Assembly: GCA_017312345.1 (NCBI GenBank)
Contig: BLAA01000001.1
Span: 1,860,001-1,924,000, forward strand
Reading direction: 5' to 3'
DNA: 64,000 bases
Source of the DNA: Candidatus Denitrolinea symbiosum
GTDB lineage: Bacteria > Chloroflexota > Anaerolineae > Anaerolineales > Villigracilaceae
The notes beneath the pieces were generated by a model. The model was not told where the DNA came from. It saw only the letters and a program-made list of their open reading frames with translations, and did not search any database. This document shows, one piece after another, positions 53,538 to 64,000 of this stretch; within the stretch, counting starts at the first letter, position 1, and each line of letters starts with the position of its first letter. The position numbers and the translations under genes are program-made.

Positions 53538-53978
53538 ATGATTTCATATTCGGGCGTACATATTGATGGGGTTTTGGATTGTAAATCCATACAAGTCGGT
53601 CTCCTGAAAGCAATTCCCGAGACGCCGGTGGCGCAAGTGCGTATCGTGGCAGGCATCCAGAAGCATCCCACCTGGGCTCTGGACCGATTGGCGGTTGTGG
53701 TCTACGCCTATGTCCAGACCGCGCTCAGATATGGGGAAGAGATCATCCAAATTAACGCGCATGGCACGCTGGTTAGCAACACACTTTCCTCGTGCGTCCT
53801 CCTGCGCTCGCTCACCTGGCATACGTCGCGAGCCATACGCGTGGAAGCCGAGCGGACGATCGAGAATATGACCATGCCCAATGGCGCTCCCTGGCCCAAT
53901 ACAAAAGAGATGACTTTGCCGGTGGACGCGTCTCTGGTAGAGTCCCTGCGCGTTGTCTGGAACCGCTACGCGGCGTAA
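53538..53978 (+). CDS. Hypothetical protein, 146 aa
   Basis: From ATG 53538, ribosome site aaaggagc. VHIDGVLDCKSIQVGLLKAIPE, TWALDRLAVVVYAYVQTAL, MTLPVDASLVESLRVVWNRYAA. No family recognised; mixed alpha/beta. Last gene before the CRISPR array. The 122 bp that follow show nothing clear. Confidence 0.6.
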   Translation: MISYSGVHIDGVLDCKSIQVGLLKAIPETPVAQVRIVAGIQKHPTWALDRLAVVVYAYVQTALRYGEEIIQINAHGTLVSNTLSSCVLLRSLTWHTSRAIRVEAERTIENMTMPNGAPWPNTKEMTLPVDASLVESLRVVWNRYAA

Positions 53979-54100
53979 CCACCGGGCATTCGGCATCCGC
54001 CTCACGCCCCTGCTCTCGGCGCATCCGCCGTCGTTCAAGGGCGTGGGCGGAATCGCCCGCGCCTCGTCTGACCGCCTCGGCCTATGTTCGCCGTCCTGAT

Positions 54101-54168
54101 GTTTCAATCCACGCTCCCCGTGAAGGGAGCGACGCAGTTTGTGGACTGGCATATCTGCCAGGTCGCGG
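54101..54168 (-). CRISPR. Orphan type I-C-like repeat and its 35-nt spacer
   Basis: 54101-54133 is 33 nt. On the minus strand it begins GTCGCTCCCTTCACGG and ends GTGGATTGAAAC, the classic type I-C repeat end. 54134-54168 is a 35-nt spacer, the I-C size, and is followed without gap by the first I-E-like repeat at 54169. No second I-C repeat is found to the left. Confidence 0.85.
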
Positions 54169-57100
54169 CGGTTCATCCCCACGTGTGTGGGGAACATACA
54201 CGGCAACGGCTGACCGCCCTTCGTGATGGTCGGTTCATCCCCACGTGTGTGGGGAACATGCAACAGACCTAGGAGGAGCGTCACCGTCCGACCGGTTCAT
54301 CCCCACGTGTGTGGGGAACATACCCGATGAAACTCGGCTGGCATAACAAACAACGGTTCATCCCCACGTGTGTGGGGAACATTGACAGAACCGCTGGCGC
54401 TTCTCGCTGGTGATCGGTTCATCCCCACGTGTGTGGGGAACATGTAACTCCGCCGCCAACGCCAGCGGGAGAATACGGTTCATCCCCATGTGTGTGGGGA
54501 ACATGTAACTCCGCCGCCAACGCCAGCGGGAGAATACGGTTCATCCCCACGTGTGTGGGGAACATATCGCTCTCCGCCGCCTGGCTTGCCGCGTCCGCGG
54601 TTCATCCCCACGTGTGTGGGGAACATTCCCCGTTCGCGAAATAAAATGCTGGACGTCGCGGTTCATCCCCACGTGTGTGGGGAACATCAAGCATTCCGCC
54701 CTCACAAACGGGTGAGTACCGGTTCATCCCCACGTGTGTGGGGAACATGAACCTCATTACACAACCGACACCAAACAGTTCGGTTCATCCCCACGTGTGT
54801 GGGGAACATGCGGCCTTCGTCCGTTCCGTCCGAAGGGGCGCGCGGTTCATCCCCACGTGTGTGGGGAACATGCTCGCGTTCGGCTGGCGCCACCCCCGCG
54901 CGGCGGTTCATCCCCACGTGTGTGGGGAACATCTTGACAGATCGAGAGCCGCATAGCAGGGTTGCGGTTCATCCCCACGTGTGTGGGGAACATTTGCGCA
55001 TCCCTGCGAGCCTGAGCATCCGTAGCGGTTCATCCCCACGTGTGTGGGGAACATATTCGCGCATCTAAATTTGCCACAGACAACTCCGGTTCATCCCCAC
55101 GTGTGTGGGGAACATGGCATAGATCGGCACCAGGCCGTCTTTTACCACGGTTCATCCCCACGTGTGTGGGGAACATGACATTCGGCGCGGGGCGAACGTT
55201 CGCCCCTGCGGTTCATCCCCACGTGTGTGGGGAACATATTCCCGCCGCGGGCATCCGTCGCAGCGCCTGCGGTTCATCCCCACGTGTGTGGGGAACATAA
55301 TAGTTTCGGGACTTTCGCCGCGCGCCATCGCGGTTCATCCCCACGTGTGTGGGGAACATGCATCGCGCCGCGCTAATCCAGCAGGCGAAGGGGCGGTTCA
55401 TCCCCACGTGTGTGGGGAACATTAATGCAACCGCACCAATAGAGTTCAGCCTGCTCGGTTCATCCCCACGTGTGTGGGGAACATGGGAATGGCTTTTAAC
55501 CGTTTCGATGGCGAGTACGGTTCATCCCCACGTGTGTGGGGAACATTCAAAGACCAGACCCGCACAATCTCGGAATGGCGGTTCATCCCCACGTGTGTGG
55601 GGAACATCCCGCTCGGCAACCTTCGCGCGCAGTTCCGCCACGGTTCATCCCCACGTGTGTGGGGAACATGCTCGAAGTCAATCGCCACCGGACAATTGAT
55701 GTCGGTTCATCCCCACGTGTGTGGGGAACATCTGCCCGGCGCGTTGCTCTCGTTCGCGCACACCGGTTCATCCCCACGTGTGTGGGGAACATGCATAATC
55801 ACGTCCAGCACTGCCAGTTTTGCGCCGGTTCATCCCCACGTGTGTGGGGAACATTGCCCGCCAAAATGCTGGAAGTGTTTTTCTACCGGTTCATCCCCAC
55901 GTGTGTGGGGAACATCCGAGGAGTTTGCGCGGACACTCCCTGATTGGCGGTTCATCCCCACGTGTGTGGGGAACATATTCGCCATTTTCTCGCAGTATTC
56001 TCGCAGTACGGTTCATCCCCACGTGTGTGGGGAACATCAACATCCCCACCGCCCCCGCCACCGCCCCCCACGGTTCATCCCCACGTGTGTGGGGAACATC
56101 TGTGTGCCGCCTGGGGGCGGCAAGGTTGTATCCGGTTCATCCCCACGTGTGTGGGGAACATTCGTGGCGAAACCTATTGGGGAACGCCCTTGCCGGTTCA
56201 TCCCCACGTGTGTGGGGAACATTTGATGACGCCGTACTCGTAACTCCCGCCGTCCGGTTCATCCCCACGTGTGTGGGGAACATTTTGTCCGACGCGTCGG
56301 ACGCGTCCACCCTGTCGGTTCATCCCCACGTGTGTGGGGAACATGCCTTGACGCTCTCAAAACGCAACTGCGGACGCGGTTCATCCCCACGTGTGTGGGG
56401 AACATGTAATCACGGGAGCGACACCGTCTAGCGTCCTCGGTTCATCCCCACGTGTGTGGGGAACATGCCCTATCATCCCATTGGTTGACGCGCTTTGTCG
56501 GTTCATCCCCACGTGTGTGGGGAACATTTTTCAGGAAACGATTCGGCCTCGAAGTCTGCCGGTTCATCCCCACGTGTGTGGGGAACATGGCATACCGGGC
56601 GCGAGACTGGCCGCGCCCATCGGTTCATCCCCACGTGTGTGGGGAACAGTCCGTGCCTTCTACCGCGTCGCCCGCTTCTTTCGGTTCATCCCCACGTGTG
56701 TGGGGAACATTCCGATAACGACATTCGGCATGTTTTTCCCCTCGGTTCATCCCCACGTGTGTGGGGAACATATAACTCCGCCGCCTCCCCAGGTGGGGGA
56801 GTACGGTTCATCCCCACGTGTGTGGGGAACATGCACAAAGGCGCAAGCGTCGCCAGATTACCCGTCGGTTCATCCCCACGTGTGTGGGGAACATATTGTT
56901 CAGCCGCGTGATGGTTGCCGCGTCGCCGGTTCATCCCCACGTGTGTGGGGAACATGCACTGCTGGACGAAAAGTTTATGCACGCGCAACGGTTCATCCCC
57001 ACGTGTGTGGGGAACATTCGCGCCGCGCCGTTTCAGCGGCGGGACATTGGCGGTTCATCCCCACGTGTGTGGGGAACATGCTTGGACAGGATTTCTCCGT

Positions 57101-60100
57101 TTGGCTTCCGGCCGGTTCATCCCCACGTGTGTGGGGAACATGTGGTTTTTGCGCTGATTGGCGGCTGGCTCTGGCGGTTCATCCCCACGTGTGTGGGGAA
57201 CATAGCAGGAGCGCACACTGGATTTCCTGCCCTTCCGGTTCATCCCCACGTGTGTGGGGAACATGCTCAACGGCTGATTTTTTTCCATTCTCTGCTCCGG
57301 TTCATCCCCACGTGTGTGGGGAACATGCGTTTAATGCGAAAATTGACCATTGTCCCCTCGGTTCATCCCCACGTGTGTGGGGAACATTTCGGGCCTCCCG
57401 TCGCCTTGTCAGGCGTCAACGGTTCATCCCCACGTGTGTGGGGAACATCCGTTGACGATTTCCACGTCCTAGCCGCACGCCGGTTCATCCCCACGTGTGT
57501 GGGGAACATAATCTCTCCCCGTCGGTCGTCAGGTCAACCGACGGTTCATCCCCACGTGTGTGGGGAACATGGTGGCCGCGACAAATCCCGCGCCGCCCTC
57601 CGCGGTTCATCCCCACGTGTGTGGGGAACATGCGTCGAATCGTGGAGGCGGGGCGTAATGCCGCGGTTCATCCCCACGTGTGTGGGGAACATGCGACGAA
57701 AATCAGGCTTGTCACGGTGGATTATCGGTTCATCCCCACGTGTGTGGGGAACATTCGAGTCCAGGTCGGGGATACCCGTGGTGCGTCCGGTTCATCCCCA
57801 CGTGTGTGGGGAACATCTTGGCGTTCCCGTCGCGGGAACGCCGCCCTTCGGTTCATCCCCACGTGTGTGGGGAACATATCGCGCCGCGCTAATCCAGCAG
57901 GCGAAGGGGCGGTTCATCCCCACGTGTGTGGGGAACATTAACTCCGCCGCCTCCCCAGGTGGGGGAGTACGGTTCATCCCCACGTGTGTGGGGAACATTG
58001 GTGAACTTGAGTATCCGTTTGTCCGTTATGCGGTTCATCCCCACGTGTGTGGGGAACATGAAACCCCTAGTGATATCGCGTTCAACGTCGCCGGTTCATC
58101 CCCACGTGTGTGGGGAACATGAGCGTCGCGTCGCTTGCGGTGGCCTCAGCGACCGGTTCATCCCCACGTGTGTGGGGAACATGAAACCACGTTATGAAAC
58201 GTCTGACGCTCGTCATCGGTTCATCCCCACGTGTGTGGGGAACATTGAGGACATCGCCCTGCCCCGCGTCAATCATATCGGTTCATCCCCACGTGTGTGG
58301 GGAACATGGCATACCGGGCGCGAGACTGGCCGCGCCCATCGGTTCATCCCCACGTGTGTGGGGAACATGTTGACGTCTACGAAAAAAGCATCCTAACGCG
58401 CGGTTCATCCCCACGTGTGTGGGGAACATGAATCTGGTTTGCCAGTGGGCTTGGCCTTTCGCGGTTCATCCCCACGTGTGTGGGGAACATGCCCTGAACT
58501 CCGGCGAAGCCTCGCCATACCGCGGTTCATCCCCACGTGTGTGGGGAACATTCGGCGCAGGGCTTCGTACTCTCGGCGCAGGGCGGTTCATCCCCACGTG
58601 TGTGGGGAACATTTTGCGCCAGCCTTCCGCACGTCGGCTGCACGCGGTTCATCCCCACGTGTGTGGGGAACATTACGCCTTCAACTCCGGGAAGATGCCC
58701 AATATCGGTTCATCCCCACGTGTGTGGGGAACATTGCAAGCGGAAGAAGTTCGCAAACCACGACGGCGGTTCATCCCCACGTGTGTGGGGAACATTGACG
58801 ATCCCGGTGCGGGTGAACGAGGCGCCGCGGTTCATCCCCACGTGTGTGGGGAACATCAATTCCCCCGCCACGCGCAAAACGATCAGGTACGGTTCATCCC
58901 CACGTGTGTGGGGAACATGTAAACCCTTGACAAGTCTATGCTTTTGCGTATACGGTTCATCCCCACGTGTGTGGGGAACATTAGTCCGCTTCACGGTCCA
59001 GCCCAAAGCGCAACGGTTCATCCCCACGTGTGTGGGGAACATGCCCGCGAAGGCGCTGGGGTTGAAGGCGCCGGGCGGTTCATCCCCACGTGTGTGGGGA
59101 ACATCGATCTTGCGGAGGATGTGGACGGGGGCGAGGCCGGTTCATCCCCACGTGTGTGGGGAACATCTGGCCGTCCCCCGCGGCGTCCTCAGCCTCCTCG
59201 GTTCATCCCCACGTGTGTGGGGAACATACCCAGGCGCGCTCCGAGAACCGCTTCCCAAACGGTTCATCCCCACGTGTGTGGGGAACATCAGGTAAACATG
59301 GGCAAACGAGGCGAGGAAGAACGGTTCATCCCCACGTGTGTGGGGAACATTCCTGGCCGTCCCCCGCGGCGTCCTCAGCCTCCTCGGTTCATCCCCACGT
59401 GTGTGGGGAACATGCTCTGCAACGTGTATTCGAGGCGGCTCAACGCGGTTCATCCCCACGTGTGTGGGGAACATGTCCAGGCTCCCAGCCTCCTGCGTTT
59501 CGAACCCCGGTTCATCCCCACGTGTGTGGGGAACATGCCGTCCTGCCACACCAGCCCGCTCTCCGCCACCGGTTCATCCCCACGTGTGTGGGGAACATTT
59601 CCACCCTGGCGGATGCGCCTCGCGCCACTCCGGTTCATCCCCACGTGTGTGGGGAACATCATAGACGCTGACATGACCTGACCAGCGGGAACGGTTCATC
59701 CCCACGTGTGTGGGGAACATGTCGTCTCGTCCTCCGCGTCTTCCAGCCACAACGGTTCATCCCCACGTGTGTGGGGAACATGTATGGGTACTGAGATGGA
59801 CGAAAAGGAACTCGGTTCATCCCCACGTGTGTGGGGAACATGAATAGCGGCGTGAATACGATGCTGGACATCGACGGTTCATCCCCACGTGTGTGGGGAA
59901 CATTTCCAGCCGCCCCTCCCACCGCAGTTTATCGTACGGTTCATCCCCACGTGTGTGGGGAACATTGCGGAGTTGCCCCCATTGTGCGGGCGTCTCACGG
60001 TTCATCCCCACGTGTGTGGGGAACATTACAACGTATCAAAATACGTTTTCAGTGTCGCCGGTTCATCCCCACGTGTGTGGGGAACATGCTGACGCACTGA

Positions 60101-63100
60101 AAATATCGCCTATCGTTGTCGGTTCATCCCCACGTGTGTGGGGAACATGAACCATGTCGCGCCGTCCGCCTGCTTGGTACTCGGTTCATCCCCACGTGTG
60201 TGGGGAACATTTTGCCACTGGCGGGCGCGGCCAGTCATGCGGGCGGTTCATCCCCACGTGTGTGGGGAACATGTTTGCTCTGTCTGCCGCCAAATTCTGG
60301 AACTGCGGTTCATCCCCACGTGTGTGGGGAACATATAATCGGATTGGTAATTGTAGCGATTGTCGCCGGTTCATCCCCACGTGTGTGGGGAACATGAAAG
60401 CGAGTGTGTAATGTGAGCTTCAAAACGTTCGGTTCATCCCCACGTGTGTGGGGAACATTGTTCGGCGGTTAGTTTCGGCATCCGCGGCGTCGGTTCATCC
60501 CCACGTGTGTGGGGAACATGCATTATCCGACACAAAATTCTGCGCTTACACCCGGTTCATCCCCACGTGTGTGGGGAACATACCCTCGTTGGCCGTTTCC
60601 TCGTTGGCCGTTTCCGGTTCATCCCCACGTGTGTGGGGAACATACTACCACCGCGGAATGAAAGGAAGTTCAGTGCGGTTCATCCCCACGTGTGTGGGGA
60701 ACATGATGTTCTTGGCCATGTTTCACCTCACGCGCGGCCGGTTCATCCCCACGTGTGTGGGGAACATTTTCTAATCACGATACGTAAACATCGCTGGCAT
60801 CGGTTCATCCCCACGTGTGTGGGGAACATGGATGATAAAAATCAGGACGCGGGTGACAATACGGTTCATCCCCACGTGTGTGGGGAACATGTCTGATTTG
60901 GATTGTCTTTTTCCGGAACATGCGGTTCATCCCCACGTGTGTGGGGAACATGTTCGGCGGATAGCCGAAACAGGTACCGATACGGGCGGTTCATCCCCAC
61001 GTGTGTGGGGAACATACTATCTCGCCAGGTTGGGGAGCAAGCAGTTACGGTTCATCCCCACGTGTGTGGGGAACATGTCACAACCGCCTGCACCGCCGCC
61101 TGGATATCCGGTTCATCCCCACGTGTGTGGGGAACATAAAAGCAGACGCGCCGCCGAGATGAACTCTGCACGGTTCATCCCCACGTGTGTGGGGAACATG
61201 TCGGCCTCATGCAATACTCCACCCCTTCCCGCGGTTCATCCCCACGTGTGTGGGGAACATTGAAACTCCCCGATCATATCCTTCACTTGCCAATCGGTTC
61301 ATCCCCACGTGTGTGGGGAACATGCCAGTCGTCAAAGACCAACGTTTCGTATTTGACGGTTCATCCCCACGTGTGTGGGGAACATGAAGGGGAATGATTG
61401 GGACATGGTTTCGCTCACGGTTCATCCCCACGTGTGTGGGGAACATATTTTCCGTTGCTTCTGGTGGGCGCGGGGGGCCGGTTCATCCCCACGTGTGTGG
61501 GGAACATTGATTATTTGACTACTACGCGGGCTGGCTTTTCGGTTCATCCCCACGTGTGTGGGGAACATGGACGGGTCGCCATTTACAGGCAGTTTTCACC
61601 CGGTTCATCCCCACGTGTGTGGGGAACATAAAAACATTAGCAGTAGCGCGACGCCGCGTAACGGTTCATCCCCACGTGTGTGGGGAACATTCCTGGAAAT
61701 ACTGCGCCAGATCGTTCAGGTCCGGTTCATCCCCACGTGTGTGGGGAACATGAGTTCCCCGTCCACGAAGCGCAGCGCGTAATCCGGTTCATCCCCACGT
61801 GTGTGGGGAACATATTTACAAACGCGGGCGGTGAAGCGTACGCGAACGGTTCATCCCCACGTGTGTGGGGAACATGGACCGCATCGTCCAACGCCTCACG
61901 CGCCGCCTCGGTTCATCCCCACGTGTGTGGGGAACATGTTCGACGAGGTGTGGATGTTTGGCGGTCCCTTCGGTTCATCCCCACGTGTGTGGGGAACATC
62001 TTCCCAATTGTGCATATATAAATGGAATGGTCGGTTCATCCCCACGTGTGTGGGGAACATATCGGCGTCGGCGCCCCGAATTCCTGGTCGTACGGTTCAT
62101 CCCCACGTGTGTGGGGAACATTTCATGGTGACAGGCTCGAACTTGCTAACCTTCGGTTCATCCCCACGTGTGTGGGGAACATGCGTGGGCGATTGCCTGG
62201 CCGATGGTGGCCGACCGGTTCATCCCCACGTGTGTGGGGAACATGTCATTGCGGCGCGGGCGGAGGGGAGCAGGTTGCGGTTCATCCCCACGTGTGTGGG
62301 GAACATTCACTACAATTTCCCCGAACCTGCCGAGTTGCCGGTTCATCCCCACGTGTGCGGGGAACATGATTTTATGCGCTTCTCCGCTATGGAAAAGTAC
62401 GGTTCATCCCCACGTGTGTGGGGAACATCAGATGATCCAGCGGCACCCACTCCCCCCACTGCGGTTCATCCCCACGTGTGTGGGGAACATGGGGTACAAG
62501 CCTTTCACGCCGCGACGGACGCCGGTTCATCCCCACGTGTGTGGGGAACATGGGCTTGCCGGGGCAGACCCGACGAAGGTCGCCGGTTCATCCCCACGTG
62601 TGTGGGGAACATGTCCAGCAAGCCAGGGACGCTGACGCGCCGAACCGGTTCATCCCCACGTGTGTGGGGAACATTCATTTGGCAAAAGTTTTTTGTGGCG
62701 GCAAAGGCGGTTCATCCCCACGTGTGTGGGGAACATTTGCTGCCACGGTTCGAGCCGAATCAATTCCCCGGTTCATCCCCACGTGTGTGGGGAACATGAC
62801 AGCGCCGCATCCAATGCCACCAAGACATTGACGGTTCATCCCCACGTGTGTGGGGAACATGGTTGTTCAGGCGGTACAGACGGGGGTACAAGCGGTTCAT
62901 CCCCACGTGTGTGGGGAACATCTTCCGCCAGTCGGTCGGAAAGTTGTCGGTAACGGTTCATCCCCACGTGTGTGGGGAACATCCAGTAGTGTAACTGCTG
63001 GACGAATATCGCCTCGGTTCATCCCCACGTGTGTGGGGAACATTCAGCCATTCCTTTTCTTTTATGCGCCGCCTTGCGGTTCATCCCCACGTGTGTGGGG

Positions 63101-63965
63101 AACATGTCAGGCCTGCGCGAAACCGATCCGGGCGCGTTCGGTTCATCCCCACGTGTGTGGGGAACATCCCATATCTGCTCTGATTTTTTCTGCGTCCCGC
63201 GGTTCATCCCCACGTGTGTGGGGAACATTTCAACCCCGTCGCGGCCCCCGCGTTCCCGCCGCGGTTCATCCCCACGTGTGTGGGGAACATCACGGCGCGG
63301 ACACGCGTCACGCGCTGGACGGCCGGTTCATCCCCACGTGTGTGGGGAACATGCATTTCCCATTCATCCGCCGCCGCTTGGTGACGGTTCATCCCCACGT
63401 GTGTGGGGAACATTTGTTCCCGATTGTGCCGAGAGACAAAACGCCCCGGTTCATCCCCACGTGTGTGGGGAACATGTATTGCGTCATGGCGGCCTCCTAA
63501 AACGGGTAAGGTTCATCCCCACGTGTGTGGGGAACATGACCACACATTCGATCCGTCAGGCGCGGGCGGCGGTTCATCCCCACGTGTGTGGGGAACATGT
63601 ACTCGTAACTCCCGCCGTCTTTGTAGCGGACGGTTCATCCCCACGTGTGTGGGGAACATTAGTTTGTTAAATCCACTCTCGAGTTTCTGCAACGGTTCAT
63701 CCCCACGTGTGTGGGGAACATTCTTCAGCATGTCCGAGGAAACCGGCAAGACTCGGTTCATCCCCACGTGTGTGGGGAACATTAAGGCGGGTCGGTGACG
63801 ATTAGGTCAAACGCCGGTTCATCCCCACGTGTGTGGGGAACATTTGAGATTGCGTTTCCGTTGTTGGTGTTGGCGCGGTTCATCCCCACGTGTGTGGGGA
63901 ACATTGCTTTGTTGTACTTGGCTTCGGCTTTTGCAACGGTTCATCCCCACGTGTGTGGGGAACAT
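54169..63965 (-). CRISPR. Type I-E-like CRISPR array, 160 repeats
   Basis: Repeats are 29 nt. On the plus strand each starts CGGTTCATCCCCACG and ends TGTGGGGAACAT. On the minus strand they read ATGTTCCCC ... GGGGATGAACCG with a CCCCAC/GTGGGG hairpin, the I-E form. I counted 160 starts and 159 complete spacers, mostly 32-33 nt (range 31-35). Orientation implies transcription leftward, with the leader at the right. Only four repeats vary: at 54476 (C to T), 56621 (last base), 62339 (T to C), 63509 (first base). No cas gene is in view. Confidence 0.98.
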
Positions 63966-64000
63966 CCCTGTGAAAAATCTCTTGTCTTGCTCGCCTGCTG
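63966..64000. other. Sequence after the last visible repeat: spacer or leader
   Basis: 35 nt, and no repeat start appears at the expected 63998. It is either an unusually long spacer or the first bases of the leader (contains an A-tract, GTGAAAAATCTC). Confidence 0.4.

Noticed and set aside
53979..54100. Further I-C repeats left of the orphan unit
   Set aside because: No stretch within one repeat-spacer distance resembles GTTTCAATCCACGC.
54169..63965. Dozens of long open frames rich in [16 protein letters not shown] and SSPRVWGT
   Set aside because: They are the CRISPR repeat read in three frames on both strands. The translation of the repeat explains every one, and no ribosome sites are present.

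Overview
The window looks like a high-GC member of the Chloroflexota, probably class Anaerolineae. This rests on gene content: a fused transaldolase/glucose-6-phosphate isomerase, a four-subunit ketoacid:ferredoxin oxidoreductase, many lipoproteins with Thr/Pro/Ala-rich linkers, and a T-box-controlled ileS. It is inference, not a sequence match.

Layout. (1) Positions 1-8.7 kb are a lower-GC accessory region: displaced C-terminal ends of Rhs/YD-repeat proteins, each followed by a different tail and often by a small lipoprotein or membrane protein. Two identical 973-bp IS1595-like elements interrupt it. (2) Positions 8.8-29.5 kb hold housekeeping genes: tal-pgi, an alpha-galactosidase-like enzyme, T-box plus ileS, a PilZ protein, methyltransferases, typA, lipoproteins, a YbaK-type deacylase, M-box plus mgtE, hydrolases and a NucS-like nuclease. 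(3) Positions 29.7-44.6 kb hold a MarR regulator with a visible operator, an IS1-like element with an 8-bp target duplication, a heterodimeric ABC exporter, a MazEF cluster, a candidate structured RNA, a GH114 lipoprotein, the oxidoreductase operon, an acyltransferase and azlCD. (4) Positions 44.6-54.0 kb start with tRNA-Met and a strange tRNA-Ser-like gene under an operator-bearing promoter. A plasmid- or phage-like module follows: small membrane proteins, ParA, and a replication protein with a DnaA domain I. Its gene carries five 18-bp iterons followed by AT-rich repeats, the layout of an internal origin. (5) Positions 54.1-64 kb are a very large type I-E-like CRISPR array, 160 repeats in the window. 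It is transcribed leftward by repeat orientation and abuts one orphan type I-C-like repeat-spacer unit.

How the parts relate. The housekeeping genes cover central sugar metabolism, ketoacid oxidation, Mg2+ uptake, branched-chain amino-acid export and translation. The most notable features are the self-contained replication/partition module with an origin inside the initiator gene, the giant array with re-sampled spacers, and the Rhs tip-cassette graveyard. No cas gene and no integrase lie in the window.
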